NCBI RefSeq assembly: GCF_903893715.1
Contig: NZ_CAITNG010000004.1
Coordinates: forward strand, 1-64,000
Reading direction: 5' to 3'
Length of the DNA stretch: 64,000 nucleotides
Source: an uncultured Mucilaginibacter sp.
GTDB taxonomy: Bacteria > Bacteroidota > Bacteroidia > Sphingobacteriales > Sphingobacteriaceae
Positions 53,992-61,135 of this stretch are shown here, piece by piece. Below the pieces are notes generated by a model that saw nothing but the letters and a program-made list of their open reading frames with translations, was not told the origin of the DNA and did not search any database. Position 1 is the stretch's first letter. Every line of letters begins with the position of its first letter. A program made the translations under genes and the position numbers.

Positions 53992-54197
53992 TTTCGGAAG
54001 TCGGATGTCAGAGGTCTGACTTCAGAGGTCGGATTGGTGGTTGGGTTGAAGTTTTAATTTGAGCGTTTTTGGAACGTGCGTATGTGCGCAGTGGGCTGTA
54101 GTCGGAGAAACAGGCGTAGACTTACGTGAATCGCGTCAACGGATAGCTCGGCATAACGCATAGACAGCCACGGCACGCGTGCGCCAGCACGGAGGGG

Positions 54198-54683
54198 TTA
54201 TTTGTTTAGTACGTAAATACTAAAATTTAATAGCGTGGCAAAACTAACCCATGCCAAATAGGGCACCAATAACCAAGCCGCCGCTTTGCTTATTTTGCCA
54301 AATGCCACTATGTTGATGATAATGCAAACCAAAAGCGCCATAATAACTGCTAATGCCGCCCCTATTTGGTGCATACCAAAAAACACAATGGACCAGGAAA
54401 AATTCAATACCAACTGAAGCACATAAATGCGACAGGCAGTTGTAAAGTGTGCAGCCTGTTGCCTGCGCTGCCATACCAAGGCGGCTGCAATGCCTATAGC
54501 GATGTAAAGCGCTGTCCATACCGGACCAAAAAGCCAGTTGGGCGGGTTAAATGATGGTTTGTGCAAGTAAATATACCAGCTGCTGATTTGTGATATCGTA
54601 AAAAAGCTGGCCACCCCACCTATGGCTAAGGTTATACCTATACTAATTATGAACGGGACGTTATCAGAACCAGACTTTTGCAT
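54198..54683 (-). CDS. tspO: TspO/MBR family protein
   Basis: A 161-residue integral membrane protein with five helices, the family norm. The signature PPNWLFGPVWTALY (about 46-59) follows helix 1. NFSWSIVFFGMHQIG (about 92-106) and PYLAWVSFATLLNFSIYVLN (about 140-159) match helices 4 and 5. TspO proteins bind porphyrins and related ligands and take part in stress or tetrapyrrole handling. It stands alone, with an unrelated BlaR1-like gene upstream on the same strand. Confidence 0.93.
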   Translation of the reverse strand: MQKSGSDNVPFIISIGITLAIGGVASFFTISQISSWYIYLHKPSFNPPNWLFGPVWTALYIAIGIAAALVWQRRQQAAHFTTACRIYVLQLVLNFSWSIVFFGMHQIGAALAVIMALLVCIIINIVAFGKISKAAAWLLVPYLAWVSFATLLNFSIYVLNK

Positions 54684-54755
54684 GTTACTTTGTTTTAGGG
54701 TTTAACCGGCACAAAGTTAGATTGTTTTGTCTAAGTAAGTTAAAGCCGGGTTAGC

Positions 54756-54781
54756 TTTGACAACTTTGGAAAGTTGTCAAA
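54756..54781. repeat. Perfect 12-bp inverted repeat between the M56 gene and tspO
   Basis: TTTGACAACTTT (54756-54767) and its exact reverse complement (54770-54781) flank two G. There is no T-run on either side, so it is a weak terminator at best. It may be an operator, an RNA-processing hairpin or a dispersed repeat. Confidence 0.6.
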
Positions 54782-54796
54782 GGTTTGCGAGCATCG

Positions 54797-56828
54797 TTAC
54801 TTTTTGGTAGTTATTATCAGTACACCGTTTTTCCCTTTATCACCATATTGGACTTTGGCAGGCTGTCCGCTTAAATTGTCGATGCTTTGTATTTGTTGGA
54901 GCGAAAGCTTTTTTAGTTGCTTTGGTGTTGCTTCTTTGCCATCGATGATGATCAGTTTATCGGTAAAGTTTATCGGGCCTGCTGATAAACTATTACGAGG
55001 AAAAGTGTAAACTTTGTTAACACTAAGTCCGGTCAATGGTGAAGCACGATGCAAGGTCTTAGTTAAGCCATATACCGGCCTGTTATCTTTGACCCCAACT
55101 ACACCCAAGCCATATACTGTATCTATCCTTGTTACGCTTCCGTCAGCATTTACAGTTAGCCCCCTCTTCGCCGCCAATAACGAATCCGTCCTTAATATTG
55201 TGCCATCGGCTTTAACTATAAGCCTACTCATCGCACGCACCAATGAATCCCGGTTGTGCTGAGTTACGCGTATGGTATGTCCGTCGACAAAAACCCTTTT
55301 AATGCCATATAGTGAGTCTGATTTTATCATGTAATCTAAGGACCCTGGCGCTCCGGTTCTCCATACGGTATCACCATTTATCCTGACATTGATTATTTTT
55401 TTCCCGCTAACGGTAATATCACTTAATTCGGAAGTATTAACATTAAGTGTAAGCGGTTGAATAGTCATGCCGTTAACTTTAACGCTGGTTACCCCTATTG
55501 GCTTGCCCACCGCCCAAACTGAGTTGTTAAGGGTATTAAGCACCATTACGCCGAACTGTTTGCGCATTTTTTCGTTCAGGGCAGTTACTGCTTCCGAATT
55601 TTCATTGCCCTTGGTTACTACCGATATGTAACCGGCCTTTTCCGGGTCATCCGTTTTAGCTTTGCTATCGCGATAGACTATCATTTTGGCTATGTCTTCG
55701 GGGTTTATATTGGCCAAACCTTTTTGGTCTGCTTTTACCCCGTTAATGTAGAGCGGCAAGTCGGGCTGGTTCTTTTTTACCGTATCGATAAGTGTAAGCA
55801 AAGCCTGATGCGATGTATCGGGTTGAATGGAATACCCGCTAACCGCATTTAGCAAGGGGGCATCTTTGTGTACCGGAGAAGCATTCATGCTCATTTTACT
55901 TACCTCGAGCTTTAGCGCATTTAACATTTTTACGCCGCCTTTTTTAACGCTATTTAGTTCTGCTTTCGAAACAGTGAAAACCAACAGCAGCGCTATAACG
56001 GCGGGAACCAACAACATATAGCGCGACAAGTTTATAGCAGAAGATCTTTTAGCATTCATCATGATGATCCGTTTTTTAATGGTTGATAAATTAAAGTGGT
56101 TTACCAGGCCTTGCGGCGATGTGGGGAAGATGACGTTCAACAAGCTGTATTGGTATTGCCTGCTATCGATACCGTTACGCAATATTTTACGGTCGGTAAT
56201 AAACTCGATGTTTTCGCGCACGGCGCGCTTCATCAACCATACGCCGGGGTTAAACCAGTAGAATATGGTGCTTAGTTCGGCCAGCAATATATCCAGGGTA
56301 TGCCATTCGTTTACGTGTACCTGTTCGTGCAATAAAATGGCTTTGATATCGCCCGGAGGGTGGTTGGCCGGATTGATGAAGATGCTTTTCCAGAAAGAAA
56401 ATGGGCCGGAATCGCCATCGATAACGCGTACCTGATGGTTGTGAATGTTTGCCGGGGTTGATTTGCGGTACATTTTGTACAGCGAAAACAATTGCATCAA
56501 CAGGCGCATGGCCAGCAGGGCCGCCCCTACCCAAAACACCACTTCTATCCAATACCAATAATCGGGGGGGGGCTATGGGCTTAACCACCTGTACCACGGG
56601 TGTTTCTAGGTTGAGTATCACCTGTACGGGTTGTGCAATCTGCTCGTGCCGTTGTGCAAAGCCATCGAGGTTGATGAGCGGATAAACCGAAGCGAACAAA
56701 ATTGCCGCAATTAAGTAAACGCGGTTGAGCGTGTAAAAAGTAAGATGCCTCAGCACCGCGTAATAACCCGCGCAAAACAGTAACAGCGCGATATTTACTT
56801 TCAGTAAAAAAACGAATAAAGCTGGCAT
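54797..56828 (-). CDS. BlaR1-like M56 metallopeptidase, frameshifted in a G9/C9 tract
   Basis: Two overlapping minus-strand frames (start 56828, and continuation from about 56563 to 54797) together encode one M56 protein of about 676 residues. The first frame gives two membrane helices (FVFLLKVNIALLLFCAGYYA and following) up to about residue 88 (VVKPIAPP). The second continues with YWYWIEVVFWVGAALLAMRL, then the zinc site ILLHEQVHVNEWH (HExxH) and a helix LSRYMLLVPAVIALLLVF. The switch falls at nine C on the coding strand (56564-56572); eight or eleven would restore the frame. The long periplasmic part ends with KVQYGDKGKNGVLIITTKK, which resembles a TonB plug end. The gene follows blaI by 11 bases. 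If the shift is real, the sensor is split. Confidence 0.8.
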
Positions 56829-56839
56829 GGTTTTAGGTT

Positions 56840-57196
56840 TTAAGGTTTTTCGATGAGTTTGATGATCTCCTGCAGTTCGGCCGCGCTTATCTTTTTCTCG
56901 TTGGCAAAAAAGGTAACGAGGTCTTTATAGGAGTTTTGGAAATAGTCGTTCACAAAACCGCTCATAAACTGCTTTTTGTATTCTTCTTCTTTTATTACCG
57001 GCGCGTAGCGGTACGTATTGCCAATTTTTTCGCTGCTTAAAAAGCCTTTGCGCTCGAGGTTTTTTATGGTTGATGCCAGGGTAGTGTAGGGCGGCTTGGG
57101 CTCGTTCAATATTTCGAGGAAATCTTTGATAAAACCTTTACCGTTTTGCCATACAGCCTGCATGGCTTCTTCTTCCTGTATTGATAATTTTTCCAT
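56840..57196 (-). CDS. BlaI/MecI-family transcriptional repressor
   Basis: A 118-residue winged-helix repressor. The DNA-binding part spans about 3-72 (SIQEEEAMQAVWQNGKGFIKDFLEIL, TTLASTIKNLERKGFLSSEK), and the C-terminal helix for dimerisation about 75-118. Family members are cut or released when the partner M56 protease senses a signal. The partner lies 11 bases downstream. Two inverted repeats of TACGA-N5-TCGTA lie just upstream of the ATG (57202-57236), so autorepression is likely. There is no beta-lactamase here, so the signal and targets may be something else. Confidence 0.92.
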   Translation of the reverse strand: MEKLSIQEEEAMQAVWQNGKGFIKDFLEILNEPKPPYTTLASTIKNLERKGFLSSEKIGNTYRYAPVIKEEEYKKQFMSGFVNDYFQNSYKDLVTFFANEKKISAAELQEIIKLIEKP

Positions 57197-57201
57197 TTCA
57201 A

Positions 57202-57236
57202 TTACGATTATTTCGTAAATCTACGAACAATTCGTA
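57202..57236. promoter_or_regulatory. Tandem operator for the BlaI-family repressor
   Basis: Two copies of TACGA-N5-TCGTA lie at 57203-57217 and 57222-57236. Their centres are 19 bases apart, close to two turns of the helix, on the same face. They begin six bases upstream of the blaI ATG, a position suited to blocking its transcription. The sequence differs from the classic BlaI site TACA-N9-TGTA but has the same symmetry. Confidence 0.65.
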
Positions 57237-57348
57237 ATTATCCAAATTATTTAACAGATTTTAACGTAATAAATTTGTGAGCAGTTAGCAAAGCGCTTAT
57301 AGCGGGGCGCATAGCGCTAAGAAGAGAAAGTTTATATGCACGCTTACT

Positions 57349-57457
57349 GGTCGAAGGTTGCACCTCCGTCCTAAAATGTTTTAACCTTTCAGCTTAAAGC
57401 GCAAGCAGAATACGTGCTACATTTTAGGACGATTTATACTGTCGCTAAACTTCGACC
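57349..57457. repeat. Nested inverted-repeat element
   Basis: Outer arms GGTCGAAG (57349-57356) and CTTCGACC (57450-57457) and inner arms GTCCTAAAATGT (57368-57379) and its exact complement (57419-57430) enclose about 39 bases. The nested symmetry suggests a small mobile or REP-like unit, or a structured RNA. Confidence 0.6.
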
Positions 57458-57474
57458 GGGGTTTGGCTTCATAT

Positions 57475-57503
57475 ATAGCGATGGGTTTGAAACCCATCGC
57501 TAT
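57475..57503. repeat. Perfect 14-bp hairpin
   Basis: ATAGCGATGGGTTT (57475-57488) is followed by one base and its exact complement (57490-57503). A T-rich stretch follows on the plus strand (CTTTTGTTTTT), so it could also terminate plus-strand transcripts, though no plus-strand gene lies directly upstream. Confidence 0.6.
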
Positions 57504-57644
57504 GGAAAAATCTTTTGTTTTTATATCACTTATGTTATTTTTGTAATAATAAATTATTCTTTGTATATTGCAGATAATTTGCGAGAAAACACCTTTTTGT
57601 GCTTGTTAACGCTGTTGAGGCGTTGGGCGTGGCTGTGATTTAGG

Positions 57645-57710
57645 GTAGCCCCTACGGGGCAAAAAACGTCTTTTTTTATTTTGCTACAAACAGGTAGCCC
57701 CTGGCGGAGC
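57645..57710 (+). repeat. Two copies of a GC-rich word in the terminase leader
   Basis: GTAGCCCCTACGGGGC (57645-57660) and GTAGCCCCTGGCGGAGC (57694-57710) are imperfect copies, each able to form a short hairpin, separated by a T-rich stretch. Confidence 0.55.
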
Positions 57711-57849
57711 ATTTTAATGGCGGGTTTGTCGCGCGGTTGACTCACTCCGGCTGCACTGCGCTGGCCGACCCTCTCTTCCGCGGCGCGGTAAAGAGGGTGT
57801 AAAAAAGGTGGCGGCCTTTTGATTGAAATTTTAAACCAACGATTGATAT

Positions 57850-58698
57850 ATGAAAACGATTGACGCATTTACACTAACACCTAAACAACAACGCTTTTGC
57901 GATGAGTATTTGATGGATATGAACGCCACCCTCGCTGCCTTGCGGGCGGGATACACGCAGGCCACCGCCATGAACGGGCAATTGATGGAAATGCCCAAGA
58001 TACAGGCTTATTTGAAGGAGCGGACGGCGGAGGCGAGTAAGAAACTGCAGGTGAGCCATGAAACGCTTTTGGGCGAACTGATGAAGGTTGCTTTTGCCAA
58101 TATGGGCGACTATTTTGGGGATGACGGCAAGATAATGCCTATGAACGATATTGCGGATGATAAAAAAAGCGCGATATGGAGTTTGAAGGTGAGCGAGGGG
58201 AAATATGGTACTACGGTACAACTACGACTACACAACAAACTGGCGGCTTTGGAAAAGATTGCCAAGCACATTAAGTTTTATGAGGTGGAGCAAAAGCAAC
58301 CGGAACCACAGGAGGCCGTTTATGTGGACAAAGGAGACCTGAACGATGATGACCGCTTTGAGGATGATAGCATTGACGCACTGGACAAGGATTTATACGA
58401 AAAAAAGGTAAAGCTTGAAACGCTGCAAAGGGAATTGTACTTAAAGGAACGGGATTTAAAGCAGCGGGAGGCGGATTTGGCGATGAGGGAAATGGGTATT
58501 CAGACCGCCTTAGCAAATGCTGCGGCAGTTGAAACGGCTGAAAAGGTTGAAACGGCAAAAACGGAAAGCGCGCCGACCAATACCTTTAGTAACCCGGGGT
58601 TGAGCGGCAGGAAGTTGAGCAATGAGGTGATGAAAGAACGCCGCCAGCAGTATTTGAACAGTTTGCCGCCTAAACCCGGGCAGAAGGTGTTCTTTTAA
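57850..58698 (+). CDS. Phage terminase small subunit-like protein, isolated
   Basis: A 282-residue protein. Residues about 8-140 match the Terminase_2 small-subunit pattern: LTPKQQRFCDEYLMDMNATL, AALRAGYTQ, a helix-turn-helix with ERTAEASKKLQVSHETLLGEL. In phages this protein recognises packaging sites on DNA for the large terminase. The remainder is a charged coiled coil (about 195-220, YLKERDLKQREADLAMREMG), then a low-complexity linker (VETAEKVETAKTESAP) and a basic end (ERRQQYLNSLPPKPGQK). No large terminase, portal or capsid gene is next to it, so it is either a prophage remnant or a domesticated DNA-binding protein. A fragment of its coiled-coil part recurs at 58838-58906. Confidence 0.8.
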   Translation: MKTIDAFTLTPKQQRFCDEYLMDMNATLAALRAGYTQATAMNGQLMEMPKIQAYLKERTAEASKKLQVSHETLLGELMKVAFANMGDYFGDDGKIMPMNDIADDKKSAIWSLKVSEGKYGTTVQLRLHNKLAALEKIAKHIKFYEVEQKQPEPQEAVYVDKGDLNDDDRFEDDSIDALDKDLYEKKVKLETLQRELYLKERDLKQREADLAMREMGIQTALANAAAVETAEKVETAKTESAPTNTFSNPGLSGRKLSNEVMKERRQQYLNSLPPKPGQKVFF

Positions 58699-58837
58699 AC
58701 AAAGCGCATGGCGCGTGGCGCAAAGCGTTTTGAATAACTTGTGGCGGATTTGAATTTTATGTGGCGTTTGTTATTTGGGGGATTGGAAATCCCCTGCCTT
58801 TGGGTCGAGGATTGGAAATCCCGATCAACGATTGGAA

Positions 58838-58906
58838 GCGGCTTTAGCGATGAGAGAGATGGGTGTAAACAGAGCGCTTGCTGATGCCGGGCGTAACAAT
58901 AAGAAC
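58838..58906 (+). pseudogene. Fragment of a terminase-like coiled-coil coding region
   Basis: The reading AALAMREMGVNRALADAG is close to DLAMREMGIQTALANAA in the gene at 57850-58698 (about 58475-58520). It has no start, no upstream domain and no normal end, so it is a relic of a duplicate or of a deletion. Confidence 0.6.
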
Positions 58907-58928
58907 GGGGCTGCTACGGTTGTTGGTG

Positions 58929-58948
58929 ATCCCGATAGCTATCGGGAC
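58929..58948. repeat. Dispersed perfect palindrome, copy 3
   Basis: CCCGATAGCTATCGGG at 58931-58946, flanked by AT on the left and AC on the right. It is identical in core to the copies at 38928 and 43501. Confidence 0.8.
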
Positions 58949-59182
58949 ACCAGCAACGGCGGTTGGAAGATGTGGTGCGTTATGCAGGGTGCAAATATGG
59001 CTTTGAGAAGGTTTCTCCTCGTACCTCGTTCGAAATGACAAGGTAGGTGAGTTTAAGTTTTGAAACACCCATATTTACCCATAGGGTTTGGTCATTGCGT
59101 CAATTGTTCATTGTGTTTGTAACGGGGTTAAAATCGCTTAGAGATTGCTCTATGCCTCGCCATGACGTTGTTACAGGCATAT

Positions 59183-59911
59183 TTAAATATTCCCCCAGCC
59201 GCTGGCGAGTACATCGGCCAGGTGCATGGTTTGGAGCGGGATGTTGTTTTTGTCGATATAGCTTTGCAGGTGCAACAGGCAGGATGAATCGGTAGAGATG
59301 ATATAGTCGGCCCCGGCTTCGAGGGCGTACTCTACTTTTTGCTGGGCCATGGCACTGGATATGGCATCGAACTTTACCGCGAAGGTACCGCCAAAACCGC
59401 AGCAGGTTTCGTTGTGTTTCAGTTCGACCATTTCGAGACCCAACACTTTGGAAAGCAGCAGGCGTGGCTCTGCCTTTATTTTGCACTCGCGCAGGCCGGC
59501 GCAGCTATCGTGGTAAACGGCGCGGCCTTCCAACTCGGCGCCAAAGTAATCGCGGTTGATGACGTTGACGAGGAAGTCGGACAGTTCGTGGATATTGCCT
59601 TGAATGGCCCGGCATTTATTATGGACGGTGGTATTGGTAAAGAGGTCGTTATAGTAGTTTTTTACCATGCCGGTGCATGAGGCCGATGGCGAAACGATGT
59701 AGTGGTCTTCGGAAAAATCGTTGAGAAATTTGCTGCCGGTTTCTTTGGCCTCATCCCAAAAGCCGGCGTTAAATGCGGGTTGCCCGCAGCAGGTTTGATT
59801 GGGATTGTATTCGACAGTGCAGCCCGCTTTTTCTAAAACCTTAGCCGTGTTGAAAGCTGTTTGCGGAAAAAGCTGGTCGATAAAACAGGGTATAAACAAC
59901 TCGATCTTCAT
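59183..59911 (-). CDS. Second LutA-like (Fe-S)-binding protein with CCG domains
   Basis: A 242-residue protein with two CCG domains: NQTCCGQPAFNAGF (about 38-51) and NETCCGFGGTFAV (about 166-178), plus CAGLREC (about 130-136). It is a paralogue of the LutA at 51807; both belong to the family of electron-transfer subunits of lactate/glycolate-type dehydrogenases. No LutB, LutC or flavin subunit lies next to it, so it may be an alternative subunit or serve another dehydrogenase. The name lutA would be ambiguous, so no symbol is given. Confidence 0.87.
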   Translation of the reverse strand: MKIELFIPCFIDQLFPQTAFNTAKVLEKAGCTVEYNPNQTCCGQPAFNAGFWDEAKETGSKFLNDFSEDHYIVSPSASCTGMVKNYYNDLFTNTTVHNKCRAIQGNIHELSDFLVNVINRDYFGAELEGRAVYHDSCAGLRECKIKAEPRLLLSKVLGLEMVELKHNETCCGFGGTFAVKFDAISSAMAQQKVEYALEAGADYIISTDSSCLLHLQSYIDKNNIPLQTMHLADVLASGWGNI

Positions 59912-60197
59912 GCAGGGGGATTATGCGACACTAATATCAGGAAAAATACAATTTTATCCGGTGATGGCAAAGTAAGCAATAAATCCATGTGGTTTGAAAT
60001 AAATATTTTAAAATCCGGTTTTACATTTGTAGCGGCGGATGGTCTAAAAAACAAAAGGAAAAATGCTTTTATTTGTTGCGCACAGACAACGTGCGGACAC
60101 ACACTTAAGCTTTAACTTTTGGAAGGACAGTTTTTTTTGTTGTGTTATTTTTAATATTTTTAACACAAACTTTATATATTTTATCCATATTTAAAAA

Positions 60198-60511
60198 TTG
60201 AACGATAAAATTGAAATAAAATGCCCTGATCACAAAAAAACAGTTATCCGGAACGGAAAAAGGACCAGATTTGTCCGAGTTGCAAGCAAATATTGTTGAA
60301 CGAACCTTATACAAACGACGCGAATAAGAAGATGAAAGAAAAAGAACGGATGAATATTGACCCGCTTTTTATCAAACCCAGCGATAATAATGCCGTGGCG
60401 AGGGTAAAATTAGTGTTACAGTATTTTAAGGCTTTGGCATCGTATGTTCAAATTGCTTTTTTTGTATTTATAACTTTTATATTATTTATAGTTGGTATCT
60501 TTGCAGCATAA
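60198..60511 (+). CDS. Small membrane protein with split zinc-ribbon-like N terminus (apparent frameshift)
   Basis: One frame from a TTG at 60198 reads NDKIEIKCPDHKK (CPxH) and stops at 60298. Another frame, shifted by one base, reads through DQICPSCKQILLNEPYTND (CPxC) and continues into NIDPLFIKPSDNN and a C-terminal membrane helix (YVQIAFFVFITFILFIVGIF) to 60511. CPxH plus CPxC would make one zinc ribbon if the frames joined, and a run of seven A (60234-60240) or five A (60256-60260) is the likely joint. The second frame alone has only a weak TTG start at 60293. Either the gene is frameshifted or the reading at the A run is wrong. Function unknown. Confidence 0.42.
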
Positions 60512-60563
60512 AAATTTTCTCCCTAATTAAAGCAATAGCTTAATATTTAGCGCCTTTTACTTT

Positions 60564-60923
60564 TTGAAAACACTACTCAACCCATGGTTTATTTTAGGTT
60601 GTTTGGTTTGGTTAACTGTGTTTGTTTTACGGAAACTGCATTACGCTATTCCGCATTATAGCAACAGCTACCTGACCGACCTGTTTGCCGTGCCTGTGAT
60701 TGCTACCCTGGGGTTATGGTTTATGCGGACGGCGATAATAAAAACGAACTTATACCGCCTATCGGCAGGGCAGGTATTGTTTATAGTAGCTTATCTGTCG
60801 TTGGTGTTTGAAGTGATTTTACCCCACTATTTTAAGCAATATACGGCGGATTATATGGATGTGGTGATGTATGCTATTGGGGGTATATTTTTTTTCAAAA
60901 TAATGAACAAGCCTGTCGTTTGA
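60564..60923 (+). CDS. Small integral membrane protein
   Basis: A 119-residue protein starting at TTG (60564), MKTLLNPWFILGCLVWL. Four hydrophobic helices at about 7-24, 40-57, 66-85 and 98-115. It resembles short Bacteroidota membrane proteins that databases sometimes label magnesium citrate secondary transporter, but that label is weakly founded and I do not endorse it. The start follows a gap of 52 bases after the previous small membrane protein, so the two may be co-transcribed. Confidence 0.6.
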   Translation: MKTLLNPWFILGCLVWLTVFVLRKLHYAIPHYSNSYLTDLFAVPVIATLGLWFMRTAIIKTNLYRLSAGQVLFIVAYLSLVFEVILPHYFKQYTADYMDVVMYAIGGIFFFKIMNKPVV

Positions 60924-61135
60924 TTTCCCTTTTTTGCAAAATAACACGGTTAACTGTACTGTTTTGATGTCTACAACGCGTAAATTTTTTATTAAATACA
61001 TCTATTAAACAAAAAAAATGTAATTTTAAAAATTAAAGATACAATTGGCCCTTAGAAAGTTGCGGTTAAAATTTGATCTTTGATTTGAACTACCGTTCTA
61101 AATTTAAACATTGCATAACCGGCGCTTATCGAAAG

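Larger units (their letters stand above)
57197..57849. other. 650-base repeat-rich intergenic region
   Basis: No credible gene. Besides the BlaI operators it holds a folded element at 57349-57457, a long hairpin at 57475-57503 and two copies of a GTAGCCCCTnnnGGnGC word. It ends at 57741-57800 with a CTCACTCCGGCTGCACTGCG-type stretch and CTCTCTTCCGCGGCGCGG, the style of dispersed REP elements. Confidence 0.5.
58699..59182. other. Debris region after the terminase gene
   Basis: About 480 bases without an intact gene. GATTGGAAATCCC occurs at 58781 and 58810, and a shortened GATTGGAAG at 58830. It also holds the gene fragment at 58838-58906, palindrome copy 3, and two decayed REP-like stretches (59007-59040 and 59141-59166). 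Words such as ACCCATATTTACCCATAG at 59067-59084 echo those at 40371-40540. Confidence 0.55.

Noticed and set aside
56250..56562. Separate protein in the first frame of the M56 gene past the G tract
   Set aside because: After the G tract the frame loses M56 similarity and overlaps the correct continuation. It is a frameshift product.
54797..57196. Beta-lactam resistance locus
   Set aside because: BlaI and a BlaR1-like protein are present, but no beta-lactamase or penicillin-binding protein is nearby, and the sensor's periplasmic part is unlike the penicillin-binding domain of BlaR1.
57850..58698. Complete prophage
   Set aside because: Only a terminase small subunit is present; no large terminase, portal, capsid, tail or integrase was found within the window.
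58775..59038. Intact small gene on the plus strand
   Set aside because: Its only recognisable part is a terminase-like fragment; the rest runs through a palindromic repeat and a REP-like stretch. Treated as debris.
61073..61135. Upstream start of the GldN-like gene
   Set aside because: The added residues are polar and would put the signal peptide inside the protein; the ATG at 61136 fits better.
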